From: Pedobacter sp. JY14-1
Lineage (GTDB): Bacteria; Bacteroidota; Bacteroidia; Sphingobacteriales; Sphingobacteriaceae
DNA length: 64,000 nt
Assembly (NCBI RefSeq): GCF_029269825.1
Contig: NZ_JARJHU010000003.1
Location: forward strand, 162,475-226,474
Direction: 5' to 3'
Below the pieces are notes generated by a model that saw only the letters and a list, made by a program, of their open reading frames with translations, was not told the origin of the DNA and did no database searches. Below, piece by piece: positions 8,912 to 17,343 of this stretch. How positions within the stretch are numbered: the stretch's first letter is position 1; each line of letters opens with the position of its first letter. The position numbers were made by a program, and so were the translations under genes.

Positions 8912-9442
8912 TTAAGCCCTGCTAAGGAAGGCGCCGACTGCCTGGAGTGCATTCTGAAAGCGGTTTTCTATACCCCCGATCACCTGGTAATCTGCGTTCA
9001 GTGCCTGGAGCTCCCGATGCCATATGTCCATAAAATACTCCCTTTTGTGCGGAAAGTCGCGGAGCGGGTCTTCTTCCCAGGGCAGGTCGATGTCCATCAG
9101 CAGGTAAAAGTCGTAGTGGTAGAGCGGCAGTGCTTCAAGTACGGCCTCCGGAGTTTCACCCAGCATTTCGTCACTCCAGATTTTTACGGTCAGAAAAGTC
9201 GTATCGCAAAAAACGAGGTCCTTTTCAAGTATGGAAAGGATGGAACTTTCCAGGGCGACCTGGCCGTGGAACATATTGGCCTCGTCCTGTAAAGTACAGT
9301 CACCTTTCAGCGCGGCGCAGTAATAGCGCGCATATTCGGGTACCCAAAGTGTATGGTAGTGTCTGGCCAGCTGCGCCGTGATGGTCGATTTTCCTGTGCT
9401 CTCGGGGCCTACAATGGCTATTTTCTTAATGGGCTTGTTCAC
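8912..9442 (-). CDS. AAA-type ATPase, NadR nucleoside-kinase-like
   Basis: A 176-residue cytoplasmic P-loop protein with Walker A GPESTGKST, the VPEYARYYCAAL segment and a DIDLPWEEDPLRDFPHKRE lid region, as in the ribosylnicotinamide kinase domain of NadR. The NMN adenylyltransferase domain and DNA-binding domain of full NadR are absent. Its start overlaps the 3' end of pnuC by 17 bases, so the two are translationally coupled: a transporter with a kinase that traps the imported vitamin. The substrate could be nicotinamide riboside, the default for this pair, or thiamin, given the adjacent riboswitch operon. Confidence 0.8.
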   Translation of the reverse strand: MNKPIKKIAIVGPESTGKSTITAQLARHYHTLWVPEYARYYCAALKGDCTLQDEANMFHGQVALESSILSILEKDLVFCDTTFLTVKIWSDEMLGETPEAVLEALPLYHYDFYLLMDIDLPWEEDPLRDFPHKREYFMDIWHRELQALNADYQVIGGIENRFQNALQAVGAFLSRA

Positions 9443-10046
9443 GATAGGTCTTTTTCCAGTCCAGATAGCCTTTCAGCGCAATGACAACTAAAAATGCATA
9501 AAAGACGGCACTCAAATTAAGGTTTTTATAAATATAGAGTGGTACGTAACAGATGTCTACAAAGATCCAGAGCAGCCAGTTTTGCAGGATCTTTCTGGTG
9601 AGCAGTACCTGGGCCACGAAGCTGACGGCTGTACAGAAACCATCCGCATAAGGCACATCGGAATCGGTAAACCTGTCAAGGAAAAGTCCCAGTATGCCGG
9701 AAAGCAGCAATATAGCCATGATGACCACGACCCACTGAGAACCCCTGAGTGCGGATACCGGCTCCTGGTGTTCCGCTTTTTTAAGGACCCAGAAATACCA
9801 GCCATAGAAGGCCGTGAAGAGAAAGTAAAACTGCAGGGCCATGTCACCATACATCCGGGCATCGAAAAATACCCAGGCATAACAGAGTACGCTGATGATG
9901 GAAACCGGCCAGCTGAGCACCGCTTCTCTGGCCGCAAGGTAAATGCAGGCGAAACCTGTGATCACCCCAAGCCATTCCGGCCATGTGGTATGGTGGAATT
10001 GGTCAGACAGGAGTTCCAGAAACGAGTGGAGCAACGGCATGCCCAA
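9426..10046 (-). CDS. pnuC: PnuC-family vitamin transporter (PnuC or PnuT)
   Basis: Inner-membrane protein of 206 residues with about seven hydrophobic segments. The family hallmarks are EWLGVITGFACIYLAA near the N-terminus, the aromatic cluster AFYGWYFW and the NWLLWIFVDICYVPLYIYK segment. PnuC proteins move nicotinamide riboside by facilitated diffusion coupled to intracellular phosphorylation; the related PnuT proteins of Bacteroidota are predicted thiamin transporters. The following kinase-like ATPase overlaps this gene. A lipoprotein gene lies 11 bases upstream and probably shares its promoter. No second THI element is seen before this group, so thiamin specificity is not proven. Confidence 0.85.
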   Translation of the reverse strand: MGMPLLHSFLELLSDQFHHTTWPEWLGVITGFACIYLAAREAVLSWPVSIISVLCYAWVFFDARMYGDMALQFYFLFTAFYGWYFWVLKKAEHQEPVSALRGSQWVVVIMAILLLSGILGLFLDRFTDSDVPYADGFCTAVSFVAQVLLTRKILQNWLLWIFVDICYVPLYIYKNLNLSAVFYAFLVVIALKGYLDWKKTYREQAH

Positions 10047-10057
10047 AAGTATAAAAA

Positions 10058-10579
10058 TTATTTGGGGTCAGGGGCCGCGGTGAAACTCAGCGCGGTGCGG
10101 AGGCTGATGTCTGAAGTGGTGTTATTCCGGAGTACATATTCCATGCGTACCTTCAGGTTACTCCCCCTGATATAGTTGTCAAGGAATTTGGAGTTGTCAA
10201 TGTCAAGTACGAGACTATTGCCTATATTCTCCTGAACATCGCTGCGGGAAGCCACCATGATCTCCCCGCTGCTTCCGCTGGAGATGAAGAGTTTCACCGA
10301 TTTGAATATTCCCAGACTTTGGTTTGCCGGGTTATTCGCGGTAACTTTTGCCGCTGCGATCCGCACTTCTTTGATGTAGCTGGTACCGTTCTGATTGCCG
10401 AATATTTCGTCGAAGCTGGAAGCAGAAGAAGTCGCAGTAGCCGTTGTACCAGCCTTGGTTGCTGCAGGAACGATCAGTGTTGCGGTGTAAGGGAAGGTAG
10501 ATTTGATGATTGACTGCATGGTTGCACAGCCGGTCAGTATCGCCGCAAAGGCTGCTGTAAGAAATAGGAGCTTTTTCAT
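10058..10579 (-). CDS. Hypothetical lipoprotein
   Basis: A 173-residue protein starting MKKLLFLTAAFAAILTGCATMQ, a lipoprotein signal with lipobox LTGC, so it should be membrane-anchored outside the cytoplasm. The rest is Ser/Thr/Ala-rich with beta-type alternation (VKLFISSG, LVLDIDNS, VRMEYVLRNN). I do not recognise a family. It is first in an apparent operon with pnuC and the NadR-like gene, 11 bases before pnuC, which may be chance co-transcription. A TACCTTTG box is 25 bases upstream of its ATG. Confidence 0.75.
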   Translation of the reverse strand: MKKLLFLTAAFAAILTGCATMQSIIKSTFPYTATLIVPAATKAGTTATATSSASSFDEIFGNQNGTSYIKEVRIAAAKVTANNPANQSLGIFKSVKLFISSGSSGEIMVASRSDVQENIGNSLVLDIDNSKFLDNYIRGSNLKVRMEYVLRNNTTSDISLRTALSFTAAPDPK

Positions 10580-10604
10580 ACAGAACCGGGTGCAAATCTT
10601 GTTC

Positions 10605-10612
10605 CAAAGGTA
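10605..10612 (-). promoter_or_regulatory. Predicted -7 box of lipoprotein-pnuC unit
   Basis: The minus strand reads TACCTTTG, an exact TAnnTTTG match, about 25 bases before the ATG at 10579. A TTTG at 10626-10623 is too close (10 bases) to be a normal -33 element. Confidence 0.5.
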
Positions 10613-10671
10613 CGTGGGGCCTCAAACAATTGGGGGCTCCACTTGTCTATAGAAGGAACAGCGTAAAGATT

Positions 10672-10992
10672 ATGAATAAGAAAAGATCTTTTTTCCTGGC
10701 GGTAGTAACCTTATTCAGCGTCGCACTGCCTGGATTTATCCCGGTAAGACAGGGCGGCATCAGGGGAACGGTAGCTCCGGCAGAAAGTGCGGTGCAGGTA
10801 TTTGCCATTACAGGAAAGGATACCCTGCAAGCGGAAATCAGCAATGGAAAGTTTGCTTTTAATCAGGTAAAGAAGGCAACCTATACACTCCGGGTAAAGG
10901 CCAGGCCGCCGTATAAAGATACTTCTTTAGAGAATGTCGCCGTCATTGACAGCGCAATAACAGACGTTGGCGAGATCAGGCTCTACAACTGA
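10672..10992 (+). CDS. Small secreted protein with carboxypeptidase regulatory-like fold
   Basis: A 106-residue protein with a signal peptide (MNKKRSFFLAVVTLFSVALPGFIP) and one short domain, GIRGTVAPAESAVQVFAI to YTLRVKARPPY, whose pattern resembles the carboxypeptidase regulatory-like fold seen at the N-terminus of Bacteroidota surface proteins. No catalytic domain follows. I chose the ATG at 10672 so that the signal peptide starts the protein. It is divergent from the lipoprotein-pnuC unit and upstream of carB, which has its own promoter. Function unknown. Confidence 0.7.
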   Translation: MNKKRSFFLAVVTLFSVALPGFIPVRQGGIRGTVAPAESAVQVFAITGKDTLQAEISNGKFAFNQVKKATYTLRVKARPPYKDTSLENVAVIDSAITDVGEIRLYN

Positions 10993-11035
10993 CAGCCTTT
11001 TTAAAAAAAGACGGTATTTTTATGTGGTAAAAGCG

Positions 11036-11064
11036 TAACTTTGCATCCCGACAGAAGAGTCGGG
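11036..11064 (+). promoter_or_regulatory. carB promoter -7 box with 5'-terminal hairpin
   Basis: TAACTTTG (11036-11043) matches TAnnTTTG. Four bases later CCCGAC (11047-11052) pairs with GTCGGG (11059-11064) around AGAAGA, so the predicted mRNA begins with a stem-loop. The leader to the carB ATG is then about 100 bases. Confidence 0.5.
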
Positions 11065-11144
11065 GTCGTTTACGGTTTATCTTGCTTCTCTTAGGCCTTC
11101 CTGTCTGAAAATACACTATAAAACTTTAGACTTTTAAAAGCCTT

Positions 11145-13961
11145 ATGCCTAAAGACACCTCCATACGCTCAGTATTAATCATCGGATCAGGACCTATCAT
11201 TATCGGCCAGGCCTGCGAGTTTGACTATTCGGGATCGCAAGCTGCATTGTCCCTTAAAGATGAAGGGATCGAAGTATCCATCATCAATTCCAACCCCGCA
11301 ACGATCATGACAGATAAAGTGATCGCGGACCATGTTTACCTGAGACCACTTACCGTAGACTCGATCGAGCAGATTCTTTCAGAACGCAAGATCGACGCCG
11401 TGCTGCCTACTATGGGTGGCCAGACCGCGCTGAACCTTTGCAAGGAGGCGGAAGAACGCGGGGTATGGGAAAAACATGGCGTAAGGGTGATCGGAGTGGA
11501 CGTGGACGCTATCGAGAAGACCGAGAACAGGGAAGCTTTCCGTCAGCTGATGGTAGACATCGGTGTGGGTGTAGCGAAATCCAAGATTGCCAATTCTTTC
11601 CTTGAAGGCAAGGAGGCTGCACAGGAGATCGGCTATCCGCTGGTGATCCGGCCTTCCTATACACTGGGGGGTACAGGCGGGGGCTTTGTCCATAAGAAGG
11701 AAGATTTCGATGCTGCACTTAAGCGCGGGCTTGAAGCTTCTCCTACCCATGAGGTACTGGTAGAACAGGCTGTGCTGGGCTGGAAGGAGTATGAGCTGGA
11801 ACTTTTGAGGGACGGCAATGACAACGTCATCATCATCTGTTCGATCGAGAACTTTGATCCGATGGGTATCCATACCGGAGACTCGATCACAGTTGCCCCT
11901 GCAATGACCCTTTCCGACAGGTGTTATCAGAATATGCGCAACCAGGCGATCCGCATGATGCGCGCCATCGGTAATTTTGCCGGCGGATGTAATGTGCAGT
12001 TCTCTGTAAACCCTGAAAATGAAGATATCATTGCCATCGAGATCAACCCCCGTGTGTCAAGGTCTTCTGCACTGGCAAGTAAGGCCACAGGATATCCGAT
12101 CGCAAAGATCGCCTCTAAACTGGCCATTGGCTATAACTTAGATGAAATTGAAAACCAGATCACCAAAACGACATCGGCTTATTTCGAGCCAACGCTTGAT
12201 TATGTGATCGTGAAAGTGCCACGCTGGAACTTCGACAAGTTCAAGGGTGCCAATATGGAGCTTGGACTGCAGATGAAGTCTGTGGGAGAGGTTATGGCCA
12301 TCGGGCGTACCTTTATCGAAGCACTGCAAAAGGCTTGTCAGAGTCTGGAGATCGGCCGTTCGGGCCTTGGCGCAGACGGCAGGCATAACCGCAGCATCGA
12401 CGAGATCATGTATGGCCTGGAGCATGCCAGCTGGAACCGCCTGTTCCTGATCAAGGATGCCATGAGTATGGGTGTGCCGCTGGAATCTATCCGTAAGGTG
12501 ACCCGCATTGACAAATGGTTCCTTGCGCAGATACAGGAGCTGGTAAACCTGGAAGTAGAGCTCAAGCGCTATTCGCTGAACAATATCCCTAGGGATTTCT
12601 TCTTTACACTGAAACAGAAAGGCTTCTCTGATGTACAGATTGCTTATCTGCTGGGTAATGTTACGGAGGACGAGGTTTATGACCGCAGAAAGGAACTTGG
12701 TATCCGCCGTGTTTACAAGATGGTAGATACTTGTGCAGCTGAGTTCGCCGCGCAGACGCCATATTATTACTCCACATTTGAGGAAGAAAATGAATCGTTG
12801 CCGTCAGACCGGCAAAAGGTGATCGTACTGGGTTCAGGGCCTAACCGTATCGGACAGGGTATCGAATTTGATTACTCTTGTGTGCACGGCTTGCTGGCTG
12901 CGAAAGAGAGCGGGTTTGAGGCGATCATGATCAACTGTAACCCTGAGACGGTATCCACCGATTTCAATATGGCCGACAAGCTGTACTTCGAACCGGTGTT
13001 CTGGGAGCATGTGCGCGAGATCATCGAACTGGAAAAGCCATTGGGTGTCATCGTACAGCTTGGCGGCCAGACAGCGCTGAAAATGGCGGAAAAGCTGCAT
13101 GAACATGGTATCAGGATCATTGGTACCGCTTACCAGGATATGGACGTTGCGGAAGACAGGGGCCGTTTCTCTGACCTGCTGAAGGAACTGGATATTCCAT
13201 ATCCGAAATATGGTGTCGCTGAAAATGCTGAAGAAGCGATCAAAGTGGCTAACGAAGTAGGTTACCCTGTTCTGGTAAGACCAAGTTATGTACTTGGTGG
13301 ACAGGGAATGAGTATCGTGATCAACGATGAGGACCTGGAAAAAGCAGTGGTAAAACTACTGGGAGATCTTCCGGGCAACAGGGTACTGATCGACCACTTC
13401 CTGGACAGGGCCGAGGAAAGTGAATCAGATTCCATCTGTGACGGCGAAGACGTACATATCGTCGGTTTAATGGAGCATATTGAGCCGGCGGGTATTCACT
13501 CCGGAGATTCCAGCGCGGTATTGCCACCATTTGGCTTGTCTGATAAGGTGATCCAGGATATGGAGGCTTATTCTAAAAAGATTGCAAAAGCACTGAATGT
13601 AATCGGTCTGCTAAACATCCAGTTTGCAGTAAAAGACGATAAGGTTTATGTGATAGAAGCCAATCCAAGGGCATCGAGGACCGTTCCTTTCATTGCAAAG
13701 GCCTACGATGTGCCGTATATCAATATCGCTGCTAAGGTCATGCTGGGAGTAAACAAGCTGAAGGATTTCAAGATCGAGCGTAAGCTGGAAGGGTATGCCA
13801 TTAAAGAACCGGTATTCTCTTTTGAAAAATTCCCTGAGGTCAACAAAGAACTTGGTCCGGAAATGAAATCAACCGGAGAAGCGATCAGGTTTATCAAGTC
13901 ATTGGAAGACCCGTATTTCAGGAAGCTGATCAAGGACAAGTCTATGTATCTGTCAAAATAA
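11145..13961 (+). CDS. carB: Carbamoyl-phosphate synthase large subunit, lacking the C-terminal allosteric domain
   Basis: Makes carbamoyl phosphate from bicarbonate, glutamine-derived ammonia and two ATP, for pyrimidine and arginine synthesis; the small subunit is not in the window. Two homologous ATP-grasp synthetase halves are visible: SGPIIIGQACEFDYSG with ATIMTDK and RPSYTLGGTGGG in the first, GSGPNRIGQGIEFDYSC with PETVSTDF and RPSYVLGGQGM in the second. The protein ends at residue 938, just after GEAIRFIKS; the E. coli enzyme continues to about 1073 with an MGS-like domain binding UMP and ornithine. That domain is absent and the stop is followed by a terminator, so this is not a frameshift. 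Shorter CarB proteins are, as I recall, known in some Bacteroidota. Confidence 0.96.
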   Translation: MPKDTSIRSVLIIGSGPIIIGQACEFDYSGSQAALSLKDEGIEVSIINSNPATIMTDKVIADHVYLRPLTVDSIEQILSERKIDAVLPTMGGQTALNLCKEAEERGVWEKHGVRVIGVDVDAIEKTENREAFRQLMVDIGVGVAKSKIANSFLEGKEAAQEIGYPLVIRPSYTLGGTGGGFVHKKEDFDAALKRGLEASPTHEVLVEQAVLGWKEYELELLRDGNDNVIIICSIENFDPMGIHTGDSITVAPAMTLSDRCYQNMRNQAIRMMRAIGNFAGGCNVQFSVNPENEDIIAIEINPRVSRSSALASKATGYPIAKIASKLAIGYNLDEIENQITKTTSAYFEPTLDYVIVKVPRWNFDKFKGANMELGLQMKSVGEVMAIGRTFIEALQKACQSLEIGRSGLGADGRHNRSIDEIMYGLEHASWNRLFLIKDAMSMGVPLESIRKVTRIDKWFLAQIQELVNLEVELKRYSLNNIPRDFFFTLKQKGFSDVQIAYLLGNVTEDEVYDRRKELGIRRVYKMVDTCAAEFAAQTPYYYSTFEEENESLPSDRQKVIVLGSGPNRIGQGIEFDYSCVHGLLAAKESGFEAIMINCNPETVSTDFNMADKLYFEPVFWEHVREIIELEKPLGVIVQLGGQTALKMAEKLHEHGIRIIGTAYQDMDVAEDRGRFSDLLKELDIPYPKYGVAENAEEAIKVANEVGYPVLVRPSYVLGGQGMSIVINDEDLEKAVVKLLGDLPGNRVLIDHFLDRAEESESDSICDGEDVHIVGLMEHIEPAGIHSGDSSAVLPPFGLSDKVIQDMEAYSKKIAKALNVIGLLNIQFAVKDDKVYVIEANPRASRTVPFIAKAYDVPYINIAAKVMLGVNKLKDFKIERKLEGYAIKEPVFSFEKFPEVNKELGPEMKSTGEAIRFIKSLEDPYFRKLIKDKSMYLSK

Positions 13962-13982
13962 AAGGTATTCTTCAAAATATCT

Positions 13983-14010
13983 AAAGGTCCTTTCACAGGG
14001 CCTTTTTTAT
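13983..14010 (+). terminator. Intrinsic terminator after carB
   Basis: AAAGGTCC (13983-13990) pairs with GGGCCTTT (13998-14005) with one G-U pair, followed by a T tract, 22 bases after the carB stop. Confidence 0.75.
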
Positions 14011-14033
14011 TAGAAGACCATCAGACTTTAAAT

Positions 14034-14070
14034 CAAAAAAAATCCCCGCCACTTTTTCAGTGACGGGGAT
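14034..14070 (-). terminator. Strong intrinsic terminator, minus strand
   Basis: The arms ATCCCCG and CGGGGAT plus inner CACT/AGTG form a long hairpin (14042-14070) which, on the minus strand, runs into eight T residues (14041-14034). It lies 214 bases beyond the radA stop. Confidence 0.8.
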
Positions 14071-14224
14071 AATCATCCCTATTGTTATATCAGGAATTGC
14101 ACCTGATGTTTCATTTATTGCAATATCAGGGCCAAGTCTTAGAACTGCATGTTTCAATATGCAATTTGGTGTATTACAGGTTTTTATAAAGTCCGTGTCT
14201 GTTCCTTGGTAAATTCGGCTGTGA

Positions 14225-14253
14225 AAATATTTCTACAAAACGTAGAAATATTT
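14225..14253. repeat. Perfect 12-bp inverted repeat downstream of radA
   Basis: AAATATTTCTAC (14225-14236) and GTAGAAATATTT (14242-14253) are exact complements separated by five bases. The element starts about 30 bases beyond the radA stop and has no long T run, so it may stabilise the radA 3' end rather than terminate. Confidence 0.8.
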
Positions 14254-14283
14254 GTGGGGATCTACACACCACACTTTGATGAG

Positions 14284-15660
14284 CTATCCGAATAAAGCGG
14301 AAAAAACGTCTTCTATTTTACCCACAGCTACGATTTCGATCTTATATTTATCTCGTAAGATACCTTTCAAATTATAACTGGAAATAAAAATCTTTTCAAA
14401 TCCCAGTTTCTCTGCCTCGGAAATTCGTTGTTCCACGCGGTTGACAGCCCTGATCTCTCCCGAAAGCCCCACCTCTGCTGCGAAACAGGTCTTTGCCGGA
14501 ACGGCGATATCTTCATGAGAGGAAATAATGGCAACCACTATAGCCAGGTCTATGGCAGGATCTTCTACCTTAATGCCGCCGGCAATATTGAGAAAAACGT
14601 CCCTGCTGCTCAATCTGAATCCGCAGCGTTTCTCCAGTACTGCAAGTAACATATTCATTCTTTTGGTATCAAAGCCATTTGCAGAGCGCTGAGGTGTTCC
14701 GTAGGCAGCTGCACTGACCAAGGCCTGGGTTTCAATCAGCATCGGTCTGGCGCCTTCCAATGTCGCAGCGATGGCAATGCCACTCAGGTTGTCTTCGCGT
14801 TGGAGCAGCAATATCTCTGAAGGGTTTGTCACTTGCCGCAGTCCGTTGCCATGCATGGCATATATTCCCATTTCTGCAGCGGCACCGAAACGGTTCTTAA
14901 CGGACCTCAGTATACGGTATACATGATGCCTGTCCCCTTCAAATTGGAGCACGGTATCTACCATATGCTCCAATATCTTTGGTCCCGCGATAGCGCCGTC
15001 CTTGGTAATATGGCCGATAAGGAAGACCGGGGTATCTGTTTCTTTTGCAAATCTCAGTAATTCCGCGGCGCATTCCCTTACTTGTGAAACACTGCCCGGC
15101 GTAGCATCAACATGAGAGGAATGGAGTGTTTGTATAGAATCGACAATGACCAGCTGGGGTGCCAACGGCTCTATTTGCTTGAAGATATTCTGAGTAAGCG
15201 TTTCAGTAAGGATATAACAGTCTGTAACCGCACTGCTCGTGATCCGCTCTGCGCGCATCCTGATCTGTTGTTCGCTCTCTTCGCCTGAAACGTACAATAC
15301 TTTTTTTGCCTGTATGGTCAGTGCCAGCTGTAGCATCAGCGTCGATTTTCCAATGCCTGGCTCACCTCCGATGAGGATTACCGATCCAGGTACAAGACCA
15401 CCGCCCAATACCCTGTCCAGTTCCTGGTCACCCGTAGTTATCCGCTCCTCCCTTATCGTCCTGATCTCATCCACGCGGGTCGGTTTATTTTGTCTTTGCA
15501 ATGCCGAAGCGGACTTCCAGGCAGGTACTTTTGAAGGAGTACGGTCCAGAACCTCTTCTATAAAGGTATTCCATTCGTTACAGGAAGGGCACTTGCCCAT
15601 CCATTTTGCAGATTCATACCCGCAATTCTGACAGAAATAAGCAGATTTTGTCTTAGCCAA
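14284..15660 (-). CDS. radA: DNA repair protein RadA (Sms)
   Basis: RecA-related hexameric ATPase that extends strands during recombination. The N-terminus has the zinc finger CQNCGYESAKWMGKCPSC, then Walker A GGEPGIGKST, the RadA signature KNRFG and a C-terminal Lon-protease-like domain (residues ~270-458) that lacks a protease active site. I chose the TTG at 15658-15660, giving (M)AKTKSAYFCQNCG as in other RadA proteins; an earlier in-frame TTG at 15684 lies inside the predicted -7 box. The product is 458 residues. It is separated from rng by a terminator, so it is transcribed on its own. Confidence 0.95.
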   Translation of the reverse strand: MAKTKSAYFCQNCGYESAKWMGKCPSCNEWNTFIEEVLDRTPSKVPAWKSASALQRQNKPTRVDEIRTIREERITTGDQELDRVLGGGLVPGSVILIGGEPGIGKSTLMLQLALTIQAKKVLYVSGEESEQQIRMRAERITSSAVTDCYILTETLTQNIFKQIEPLAPQLVIVDSIQTLHSSHVDATPGSVSQVRECAAELLRFAKETDTPVFLIGHITKDGAIAGPKILEHMVDTVLQFEGDRHHVYRILRSVKNRFGAAAEMGIYAMHGNGLRQVTNPSEILLLQREDNLSGIAIAATLEGARPMLIETQALVSAAAYGTPQRSANGFDTKRMNMLLAVLEKRCGFRLSSRDVFLNIAGGIKVEDPAIDLAIVVAIISSHEDIAVPAKTCFAAEVGLSGEIRAVNRVEQRISEAEKLGFEKIFISSYNLKGILRDKYKIEIVAVGKIEDVFSALFG

Positions 15661-15680
15661 TTTGTGGATTTTTAGGGTCA

Positions 15681-15710
15681 GCAATTTACGGTTTAATTCC
15701 TTTGCTTCAA
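15681..15710 (-). promoter_or_regulatory. Candidate radA promoter
   Basis: On the minus strand TTG (15710-15708), 19 bases, then TAAATTGC (15688-15681), an imperfect TAnnTTTG. Its position between the rng terminator and the TTG at 15660 is what recommends it. An inverted repeat TTCCGG/CCGGAA (15712-15729) lies just upstream. Confidence 0.35.
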
Positions 15711-15740
15711 CTTCCGGCGACGACCGGAAAATAAAGAATA

Positions 15741-15775
15741 AAAAAAAAGGCGGTAGCTTAAACTACCGCCTTTTT
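15741..15775. terminator. Bidirectional intrinsic terminator between radA and rng
   Basis: GGCGGTAG (15749-15756) and CTACCGCC (15763-15770) form an 8-bp perfect stem with loop CTTAAA, flanked by eight A on the left and five T on the right. On the minus strand it ends rng transcription. Confidence 0.85.
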
Positions 15776-15792
15776 AATACATAACGACTACA

Positions 15793-17343
15793 TTATAACT
15801 TAATCTCTTCGTCCTTTGCCGAAAGGAAGTGGAATTCCGTCAGATGATGCGATGACACCGGCTTTACTTTAATCCACTGTCCGAATTTGAAGAACCATCT
15901 CCACTGAAGTGATACCAGTCCCTTTTTAATGAAAGCTGCGACATAGGGGTGTACCCGCAGCGTAATATTTTTTTCGTTTTGCTCCTGCAAAATATAGGTC
16001 AGATTATTCTCGATGTCATCCATCAAAACGATACTGGCCTTAATTTCTCCCGTACCATCACAGGTAGGGCATTTTTCGCTGGTTACGATATTCATTTCCG
16101 GTCGTACACGCTGCCGGGTAATCTGTACCAGGCCGAACTTACTCGGCGGGAGGATCGTATGCTTGGCACGGTCATGCGCCATCATATCCCTCAAGTGATC
16201 AAACAGCACCTTCCGGTTGGCGGGCTTGTGCATGTCGATGAAATCGATGACCACAATTCCCCCCATATCACGTAAACGAAGCTGGCGCGCGATTTCCTTC
16301 GCTGCCTCCTTGTTCACCTGGAGCGCATTGTCCTCCTGGTTTTCTTTGCTCGCAGTACGGTTACCACTGTTCACATCTATTACGTGCAAAGCTTCTGTAT
16401 GCTCTATTACGAGATAAGCCCCACCAGCAAGGTTCACCGTTTTCCCAAAGGAGTTTTTAATTTGCTTCTCAATTCCGAAATGCTCAAAGATCGGCTCCTT
16501 ATGCCGGTACAGTTTTACAATCTTTTCCATCTCCGGAGAGATCTCGTGTACATACGATTTAATATCTTCAAAAAGACGTGGGTCGCTGACATGCACATTG
16601 GTGAAATCGGTACTGAGGATGTCACGGATTAACGTCGAAGTCCTGTCCATTTCTCCCCAGACCCTTCTGGAAGGTTCCGCTTCCGGTAATTTCTTAATGA
16701 AATTCTCCCATTTCGCTATAGAGTCCAGCAGGTCTTTTTGAAGTTCGGCTACACCTTTGCTTTCAGATACCGTTCTGATAATCACACCGAAATTTTTCGG
16801 CTTAATACTTTCAATGATCTTTTTCAGCCTGTTCCGCTCGGTGTTGCTCTTGATCTTTTTTGAAATAGAAATTACATTGGAAAAAGGCACCAGCACAGTG
16901 TACCGGCCGGCAATGGAAAGGTCCGAGCTTAATCTTGGCCCTTTAGTAGAAATAGGCTCCTTGGCAATCTGGACCGGCAGCAGTAAATTCTTGCTGACCA
17001 CTTCAGAAATCTTCCCGGCTTTATTAATGTCGGTTTCGAGTTTGAAGTTATCCAGTAGCGTACCGTTCACAGAGCCATTACGCTTGATTTTTGTAAGCTT
17101 TATCAAAGACTGCACCTGGGGGCCCAGATCAAAATAATGCAGGAAAGCATCTTTTTCATAACCAACATCTACAAACGCAGCATTCAGGCCGGGCATGATT
17201 TTCTTTATGCGGCCTAGATAAATGTCGCCTACAGCGTAATTATTATTGATCTGCTCCTTGTGAAGTTCAACAAGTTGCTTGTCTTCGATTAAAGCTATGG
17301 TCACTCCCAAAGGAGAGGAATCTATAATGAGTTCTTTTACCAA
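15793..17343 (-). CDS. rng: Ribonuclease G/E family endoribonuclease
   Basis: Endoribonuclease for rRNA maturation and mRNA decay. The N-terminus has the S1 domain (VGDIYLGRIKKIMPGLNAAFVDVGYEKDAFLH), then the RNase-H-like and DNase-I-like catalytic parts with DVNSGNRT and VVIDFIDM (metal-binding Asp), and the zinc-link motif CPTCDGTG. It lacks the long C-terminal scaffold of RNase E. I chose the TTG at 17341-17343, so the product begins (M)VKELIIDSSPLGV (516 residues), as in relatives; a GTG at 17382 would add 13 residues. It follows the HU, TPR and bS22-like genes on the same strand and ends at a strong terminator. Confidence 0.94.
   Translation of the reverse strand: MVKELIIDSSPLGVTIALIEDKQLVELHKEQINNNYAVGDIYLGRIKKIMPGLNAAFVDVGYEKDAFLHYFDLGPQVQSLIKLTKIKRNGSVNGTLLDNFKLETDINKAGKISEVVSKNLLLPVQIAKEPISTKGPRLSSDLSIAGRYTVLVPFSNVISISKKIKSNTERNRLKKIIESIKPKNFGVIIRTVSESKGVAELQKDLLDSIAKWENFIKKLPEAEPSRRVWGEMDRTSTLIRDILSTDFTNVHVSDPRLFEDIKSYVHEISPEMEKIVKLYRHKEPIFEHFGIEKQIKNSFGKTVNLAGGAYLVIEHTEALHVIDVNSGNRTASKENQEDNALQVNKEAAKEIARQLRLRDMGGIVVIDFIDMHKPANRKVLFDHLRDMMAHDRAKHTILPPSKFGLVQITRQRVRPEMNIVTSEKCPTCDGTGEIKASIVLMDDIENNLTYILQEQNEKNITLRVHPYVAAFIKKGLVSLQWRWFFKFGQWIKVKPVSSHHLTEFHFLSAKDEEIKL

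Larger units (their letters stand above)
14011..14283 (-). other. Structured intergenic region between carB and radA
   Basis: No convincing coding sequence lies here; the longest minus-strand candidate noticed is a nine-codon frame just before the terminator at 14034-14070. The stretch is crowded with inverted repeats: AAATATTTCTAC/GTAGAAATATTT (14225-14253), ATCAGG/CCTGAT (14089-14107), TGCAT/ATGCA near 14147-14164, and two direct copies of ATATCAGG (14087-14094, 14123-14130). It ends in a strong minus-strand terminator more than 200 bases beyond radA. It may be a long structured 3' UTR of radA or a separate small RNA. Confidence 0.45.

Noticed and set aside
14080-14108. Nine-codon leader peptide (MKHQVQFLI) before the terminator at 14034-14070, as an attenuator
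   Set aside because: No minus-strand gene lies downstream for it to control, since carB comes from the other side, so the frame is probably chance.
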